In this document: in pieces, positions 4,964 through 6,342 of the stretch
How the letters are laid out: each line of letters starts with the position of its first letter
How positions within the stretch are numbered: position 1 is the stretch's first letter
DNA from: an uncultured Oscillospiraceae bacterium
GTDB taxonomy: Bacteria > Bacillota > Clostridia > Oscillospirales > Acutalibacteraceae
Assembly: GCA_900555805.1 (NCBI GenBank)
Contig: USMJ01000078.1
Location: 1-6,342 of the forward strand
Direction of reading: 5' to 3'
Length of the DNA: 6,342 nt
Program-made: the position numbers and the translations under genes
The notes under the pieces: model-generated
Database searches by the model: none
What the model was told of the DNA's origin: nothing
Seen by the model: only the letters and a program-made list of their open reading frames with translations

Positions 4964-5500
4964 TCAGCGGTCTTTCAATATCCGCTTGATTTTCTCAAGA
5001 TCATCAGCGAAATATATGTTTTCCTGCCGTTCTGCCGAGGACAAGCCCTTTTCGACCATGTGATCAAGCAGGTCTTTCAGGCTGTTATAATAGCCGTCGA
5101 GATTATATAGAATACATGGTGCGCTCAGATGTTTTAGCGACACCTTTGACATAACCTCGGCGATTTCTTCGAGCGTTCCCGTTCCGCCGGGGAACGCTAT
5201 GAAAGCGTCGCCGAGCTCGATCATTTTTGTCTTTCGGTCGGCCATATCTTTCGTTATGATAAGCTCGGTCAGCTTATCATGTTCAAATCCCTCGTCTATG
5301 AAAAATTGCGGTTCGACGCCGATAACTTCGCCGCCTGCGTTCAGAACGCTGTCGGCGATCCCGCCCATAAGGCCGTTTTTTGAGCCGCCGTAGACAAGCG
5401 TGTTTCCGCTTTCACCTATCCATGTTCCGAGTTCTTTCACCGCACGGGAAAATATCGGATCGCTTCCTTTTGAAGCGCCGAGATAAACCGTTATATTCAT
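4964..5500 (-). CDS. LOG family protein (TIGR00730), probable nucleoside 5'-monophosphate phosphoribohydrolase
   Basis: LOG proteins cut nucleoside 5'-monophosphates, such as cytokinin ribotides or AMP, into free base and ribose 5-phosphate; many are misnamed lysine decarboxylases. The protein has 178 residues, normal for a short bacterial LOG protein. It shows a Rossmann-type start MNITVYLGAS, GGSKNGLMGG (38-47), the R89-K90 pair in MADRKTKM, and the signature PGGTGTLEE (104-112) with the catalytic-type glutamates. The C-terminal part is helical. The start at 5500 has AAAGGAG (5515-5509) eight bases upstream; the frame is open further to 5656, but those residues show no family similarity. 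Its ATG overlaps the stop of an upstream 65-codon frame (ATGA). The likely promoter lies about 215 bases upstream, giving a long leader. The substrate is unknown. Confidence 0.93.
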   Translation of the reverse strand: MNITVYLGASKGSDPIFSRAVKELGTWIGESGNTLVYGGSKNGLMGGIADSVLNAGGEVIGVEPQFFIDEGFEHDKLTELIITKDMADRKTKMIELGDAFIAFPGGTGTLEEIAEVMSKVSLKHLSAPCILYNLDGYYNSLKDLLDHMVEKGLSSAERQENIYFADDLEKIKRILKDR

Positions 5501-5694
5501 TTTACATGCTCCTTTATATGAATTACCGACCGCTTCGTGAAAAAAGCATAGCGGCGGTTGCAAATGCGGTTTTCGGCGACTATAAATCTGAGAAGAAAAT
5601 ATAATGTCAGATAATACTTTCCCGTACGCATCGAAATGAGTTCTGTGGGAAAGCATGAGACCCGGCGGAAAATGAATCTATAATTTACCGTCAT
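5497..5694 (-). CDS. Doubtful 65-residue upstream frame overlapping the LOG start
   Basis: I do not recognise this frame. For it: ATG 5694 has GGGAG (5704-5700) five bases upstream; an extended -10 promoter lies at a normal distance; and its TGA overlaps the LOG ATG as ATGA, the usual sign of coupled translation. Against it: the product is rich in Arg/Lys and aromatic residues, it uses several AGA, ATA and CGG codons, and it resembles no family known to me. There is one hydrophobic stretch, YYLTLYFLLRFIVA (28-41), flanked by basic residues, which could be a short membrane segment. LOG has its own good ribosome binding site and would not need it. It may be a leader peptide, a small membrane protein, or a chance frame in a leader RNA. 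Confidence 0.3.
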   Translation of the reverse strand: MTVNYRFIFRRVSCFPTELISMRTGKYYLTLYFLLRFIVAENRICNRRYAFFTKRSVIHIKEHVK

Positions 5695-5722
5695 TCACGC
5701 TCCCGGTGCGTCCGCCGATCTG

Positions 5723-5731
5723 ATTATAACA
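5723..5731 (-). promoter_or_regulatory. Extended -10 promoter upstream of the LOG gene
   Basis: The minus strand reads TGTTATAAT at 5731-5723, a TGn motif joined to a perfect TATAAT, which can work with a poor -35; the -35 position 17 bases upstream reads TTCCGT. The start would be near 5716. It lies between the metallophosphoesterase stop (5785) and the LOG gene. Confidence 0.65.
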
Positions 5732-5784
5732 TAGATAGTGATAAAACGGAAGTATAACTTTTCGCCGCAGCCATGCCGACGGCT

Positions 5785-6252
5785 TTATCTGTATCTCACC
5801 TTGTTGAGAATACAGATTATCCCTTTGCTTGTGATATCAACAACGCCGTAGCTTCCCTCTCTGATGCTTCCGGGATTGAAAATATGAAGCCCGTCGACAT
5901 AGTCTATGAACGGCGTATGAGTGTGGCCGTAGAGGGCGATGTCGGCGCCATGTTCACGGGCGGCGGCGCAAAGCAGGCTCAGGTCATATTTCACCCTTTC
6001 GACATAGCCGTGGGTGAGATATATCTTTTTTCCGCCGACCGAAACGACCTCATATGTGTTGAGATCGGAATAAAAGTCGCAGTTTCCCTTGACCCTGACG
6101 AATGTTCTGTCCTTATAGAAATCAATAAGATCTTTTATGTCGTTTTCGCCGTCGCCGAGGTGGAAAACATATTTCGCTTCGGGCTGTTGTTCGATAGCGA
6201 GGGCGGCGTTGAATCTGTCGCCGTGACTGTCTGACATGACTAAAACTCTCAT
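5785..6252 (-). CDS. YfcE/MJ0936-type metallophosphoesterase
   Basis: A calcineurin-like phosphodiesterase of the small bacterial YfcE/MJ0936 group. Members use two metal ions, often manganese, and split phosphodiesters such as bis-pNPP in vitro; the natural substrate is usually unknown. The length of 155 residues fits. Metal-binding motifs appear in order: SDSHG (D8, H10), HLGDGEND (D34), KGNCD (N57), LTHG (H81) and YGHTH (H110, H112), followed by the typical NPGSIREG (126-133). No signal peptide, so probably cytosolic. The start at 6252 has GGAGG (6265-6261) eight bases upstream; a nearby ATG at 6256 is in another frame. The next gene downstream, LOG, seems to have its own promoter. I see no convincing terminator after the stop. 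Confidence 0.95.
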   Translation of the reverse strand: MRVLVMSDSHGDRFNAALAIEQQPEAKYVFHLGDGENDIKDLIDFYKDRTFVRVKGNCDFYSDLNTYEVVSVGGKKIYLTHGYVERVKYDLSLLCAAAREHGADIALYGHTHTPFIDYVDGLHIFNPGSIREGSYGVVDITSKGIICILNKVRYR

Positions 6253-6274
6253 TCATAATTCCTCCCTGTTCGGA

Positions 6275-6297
6275 ATAATATTTTATGGTATGTTTGG
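6275..6297 (-). promoter_or_regulatory. Possible promoter of the metallophosphoesterase gene
   Basis: On the minus strand TATTAT lies at 6280-6275, with a CTGACC box upstream across a 16-base spacer. This is a moderate match only, and the start point would fall very close to the ribosome binding site at 6265-6261. An overlapping TAAAAT (6285-6280) is an alternative -10. Confidence 0.35.
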
Positions 6298-6322
6298 GTC
6301 AGCGGTTAAATCGGCGGCAAAA

Positions 6323-6342
6323 GGTTTCCCGTCAGGGAAACC
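6323..6342 (-). terminator. Terminator-like hairpin of a gene beyond the right edge
   Basis: GGTTTCCC (6342-6335, minus strand) and GGGAAACC (6330-6323) form 8 perfect pairs around a TGAC loop, followed by TTTTGCC. The U-run is short. It probably ends a minus-strand gene outside the window; the stem may extend past the edge. Confidence 0.6.

Noticed and set aside
5501..5656. Longer LOG protein starting at 5656
   Set aside because: The extra 52 residues do not resemble LOG proteins, whereas the Rossmann-type start and a good binding site fit 5500.
5516..5716. Known riboswitch in the LOG leader
   Set aside because: Short words such as CCGCCGGG recall ZTP-type motifs, but I could not fit a complete conserved core or a terminator; no class can be named.
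5764..5783. Terminator after the metallophosphoesterase gene
   Set aside because: Only a 4-bp GCCG/CGGC stem with mismatches and no U-tract.
5773..6234. Plus-strand 153-codon frame opposite the metallophosphoesterase
   Set aside because: Antisense shadow; the minus-strand frame carries all metallophosphoesterase motifs and a strong binding site.

Overview
The window looks like a chromosomal housekeeping segment from a low-to-medium GC Firmicute of class Clostridia, probably an Oscillospirales/Ruminococcaceae-type gut organism. The grounds are the order SRP RNA - dnaX - ybaB - recR, which is conserved in Firmicutes, strong GGAGG-type ribosome binding sites, a small DUF6440-like protein, and the protein sequences themselves. 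The family assignment is inference. Every gene I can support lies on the minus strand, so transcription runs from high to low coordinates; the plus-strand open frames are antisense shadows.

Right part (about 4600-6342), read 3' to 5' on the plus strand: a terminator-like hairpin of an upstream gene at the window edge; a YfcE/MJ0936-type metallophosphoesterase (5785-6252); an extended -10 promoter followed by a doubtful 65-codon reading frame whose stop overlaps the start of a LOG-family phosphoribohydrolase (4964-5500); then a 60-residue DUF6440-like protein (4610-4792) followed by overlapping GC-rich stem-loops.

Middle part (about 1420-4375): a consensus sigma-A promoter drives the SRP RNA (ffs/scr). 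It is followed without a visible terminator by dnaX, ybaB, recR and smpB. The dnaX frame stays open back through the SRP RNA gene, so its start must be set at 4149. ybaB and recR are almost overlapping, and a 7-bp hairpin fills the short recR-smpB gap. The operon joins targeting RNA, the clamp-loader subunit, a nucleoid protein, a recombination mediator and the tmRNA partner protein.

Left part (1-957): smpB is followed by a 320-bp array of about 4.5 copies of a 70/71-bp tandem repeat, each copy holding a terminator-like hairpin in minus orientation. Next comes the ssrA (tmRNA) gene (214-567) with its own -10 box exactly spaced from the mature 5' end, a 15-bp dyad where a -35 would be, and a strong intrinsic terminator. 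SmpB and tmRNA act together in trans-translation. The tmRNA tag frame ends in Leu-Met-Ala-Ala. Positions 1-170 hold no gene I can support. I see no mobile genes, no CRISPR array and no clear new multi-gene system; the most unusual part is the smpB-ssrA intergenic region.
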